From: Synechococcus sp. AG-683-C23
GTDB lineage: Bacteria; Cyanobacteriota; Cyanobacteriia; PCC-6307; Cyanobiaceae
Reading direction: 5' to 3'
Assembly (NCBI GenBank): GCA_003208835.1
Contig: QCVD01000018.1
Span: forward strand, 1-50,173
DNA length: 50,173 bases
Shown: one piece after another, positions 47,233 to 50,173 of the stretch
Layout of the letters: every line of letters begins with the position of its first letter
How positions within the stretch are numbered: position 1 is the first letter of the stretch
Notes under the pieces: model-generated
What the model was told of the DNA's origin: nothing
The model's database searches: none
What the model saw: the letters and a program-made list of their open reading frames with translations, nothing else
Made by a program: the position numbers and the translations under genes

Positions 47233-48498
47233 TGCGGCCAGCAGTTCCATCGGGTGGTGCACTGGCTGACGTCCCTGGAGATGTCTGCGCAATTGCAAGG
47301 TGCAACCGATATTGGCGCTGGCTACCAACGCTGCTCCTGTGTTGCTCAAGTCGTCGGCCTTGATCGTTCCCAGCTCAGCAGCTTCTTCCGGTTGCACCAG
47401 GTTGTAGATCCCTGCGCTCCCGCAACAGACGCCGGCTTCCTTGGGATCTCTCAGTTCCAGATCAGGGATAGAGGCGAGCAGGGTGCGTGGCTGTTGTTGG
47501 ATGCCTTGGCCATGGATCATGTGGCAGGCGTCATGCATGGCAACCGTTTTGGCGATCGGCTTGAGCTGGGCGCAAAAGCTGTCGCTAAGCCCCTTGTTGG
47601 TGAGGAATTCGTGCACATCCAAAACGGGTGCGCGGAAGCCGTTGTTGCTATCCAGGATCTCGCCGTAAGCCTTCATCGTGTGACCGCAACCGGAGGCCGC
47701 CACGAGTACGGCGTCGAGCTCTCCTTCGATCGAATTCATGCTTTCAACAAGGGATGAAGCCAGTTGGCGGGTGAGATCCATCTCTCCTTGGTGGTGGCTC
47801 ACGGCCCCGCAGCAACCCTGATCGGGGGGGAGAACTACTTCAAAGCCATTGGCTTGAAGCACGCTTACCGTGGCGGTGTTTACGGTCGGATCGAAACAGC
47901 GTTGGACGCAGCCCAGTAGCAGCGCTACTCGGCCGCGGCGGGGCCCGATGGCAGAGTTCACAGTCGGCAATGCATCGTCGAAGGCATCGGCTGCCAGGGA
48001 CGATGGCAACAGCTGCTCCATCGCTTCGATTCCCGGGCCAAACAAGCGGGTCAGGCCACTGCAACGGGCAAGGGCCTGAACAGGGGTGCCGGCGTACAGC
48101 CGCAGCGGCTGTAGGAGGGCCCGAAGCCGCCGTGGGTAGGGCAACACTTGCAAGAGCAAGTGCCGAAAACTAATCTGCCAGCTGCTGCGCAATTTGGCGT
48201 TGTTCAGTTTCGGGCGCGTGGCTTCGATGAGTTGGTCGTAACGAACGCCGGAAGGGCATGCCGTAACGCAGGCATAACAACCTAGGCAGGTGTCAAAGTG
48301 GCTTGCAACGGTGGCGTCGAGTTCCAGTTCACCGGCTTCTATCGCCCGCAAGGCATGGATGCGGCCACGGGGCGAGTCCATTTCAGTGGCAAGGACGCGA
48401 TAGCTGGCGCAGGTGGGCAGGCAGAAGCCGCAGTGCACACAAGGATCCGCCGCCCCTGCGGGTAAGCCTGGTAGCTGGGTTGGCACTTCAGAAGGCAT
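47152..48498 (-). CDS. glcF: Glycolate oxidase/dehydrogenase iron-sulfur subunit GlcF
   Basis: GlcF passes electrons from the flavin subunits to the quinone pool. The 448-aa protein has two 4Fe-4S motifs near the N-terminus (CVHCGFCLPTC and CLGCYACVTACPSG) and two CCG-type domains (LLGCVQRCFDPTVNTATVSV, PDQGCCGAVSHHQGEM; HDACHMIHGQG, EAGVCCGSAGIYNL). The C-terminal tail extends 81 bases into the convergent kinase gene. The stop at 47152 is clear. Confidence 0.93.
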   Translation of the reverse strand: MPSEVPTQLPGLPAGAADPCVHCGFCLPTCASYRVLATEMDSPRGRIHALRAIEAGELELDATVASHFDTCLGCYACVTACPSGVRYDQLIEATRPKLNNAKLRSSWQISFRHLLLQVLPYPRRLRALLQPLRLYAGTPVQALARCSGLTRLFGPGIEAMEQLLPSSLAADAFDDALPTVNSAIGPRRGRVALLLGCVQRCFDPTVNTATVSVLQANGFEVVLPPDQGCCGAVSHHQGEMDLTRQLASSLVESMNSIEGELDAVLVAASGCGHTMKAYGEILDSNNGFRAPVLDVHEFLTNKGLSDSFCAQLKPIAKTVAMHDACHMIHGQGIQQQPRTLLASIPDLELRDPKEAGVCCGSAGIYNLVQPEEAAELGTIKADDLSNTGAALVASANIGCTLQLRRHLQGRQPVHHPMELLAASAGLHPLPSLEQAAVGTEIAREREDR

Positions 48499-48605
48499 GT
48501 AACCAGTCTGATCACCTTGGCTCGGATCTGCCCTACCGGATGACCCTGCTCACTTTTCAACCTCGATCATCCCCAAGAAAGCTGCCTCTAGCCAATTGTG
48601 ATTGA

Positions 48606-48619
48606 GGTGATTAATCACC
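48606..48619. promoter_or_regulatory. Perfect 14-base palindrome upstream of glcF
   Basis: GGTGATTAATCACC reads the same on both strands. It lies in the 176-base gap between the icd stop and the glcF start, about 110 bases upstream of the glcF ATG on its strand. A dimeric repressor or activator site is the natural reading; no regulator can be named. Confidence 0.5.
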
Positions 48620-48674
48620 ACAGCCAGCACGGCTAAATTCCTTAGACCATCGAAACTGGTACGGATATGAGGGA

Positions 48675-50105
<1,431 letters not shown>

Positions 50106-50173
50106 GGCGGAGCGCGCTTCAGCTCTTGGAGCCTATGACTGAGCGGGGTAGCTCTACGGTTCTGCCGACACCT

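Noticed and set aside
50106-50173. An NtcA site upstream of icd
   Set aside because: GTAGCTCTAC (50148-50157) is a short palindrome but has the wrong spacing for GTA-N8-TAC, and the region is cut by the window edge.

Overview
The window is a stretch of chromosome from a marine unicellular cyanobacterium, most likely a marine Synechococcus. The evidence is psaC and ndhS, a cyanobacterial-type glcE/glcF pair, dense gene packing with many 1-4 base start/stop overlaps, a GC-rich core, and rnpB next to tRNA-Arg(CCU). I cannot name the strain or clade.

Layout. (1) About 1-5820 is an accessory segment in advanced decay around an intact mutY. It holds the tail of a serine recombinase, a minus-strand remnant with sialyltransferase-like (GT29) motifs, one intact GT14/core-2-like glycosyltransferase, a GSCFA-family pseudogene, a second 'GTSHV' (possibly SGNH-like) pseudogene, and a pfkB fructokinase pseudogene. 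It looks like a former cell-surface glycan cluster. (2) 5787-8838: tsaE, ahcY, a DedA membrane protein and ssb. (3) 8982-15313: mreBCD, a lipoprotein solute-binding protein, an OmpR-type response regulator, lysS and a small conserved protein. (4) 15320-18190: a minus-strand ergothioneine operon, egtB-egtD plus two small uncharacterised genes. (5) 18278-26240: a membrane-anchored kinase-like protein with degraded catalytic motifs, smpB, a tight ruvB-TPR-M20-small membrane protein-HEAT string, and thiC behind a TPP riboswitch. (6) 26241-27058: an AT-rich gap without a supportable gene. (7) 27059-32965: tkt, fabF and acpP on the minus strand, then psaC and glmS on the plus strand. (8) 32985-38257: manC, rimM, ndhS, a potassium channel with a C-terminal zinc ribbon, rnc, rnpB, tRNA-Arg and two small conserved genes. 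(9) 38329-43777: glgP, a CPA2-type cation/proton antiporter, a small membrane protein and an alpha/beta hydrolase. (10) 43851-50105: a hexose mutarotase-like protein, glcE, a four-carbon-acid-sugar-kinase-like gene lying antiparallel between glcE and glcF, glcF and icd.

How the parts fit. Most genes are housekeeping: cell shape, translation, DNA repair, photosystem I, fatty acid synthesis, glycogen breakdown, Calvin/pentose phosphate metabolism, and glycolate (photorespiratory) oxidation. The less ordinary material is the decaying glycan island, the two unknown partners of EgtB/EgtD, the kinase-like protein lacking the usual ATP-binding lysine, the psaC terminator that runs directly into the glmS start codon, and the kinase gene nested between glcE and glcF. 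I found no CRISPR array, intact insertion sequence, prophage or clearly new defence system.
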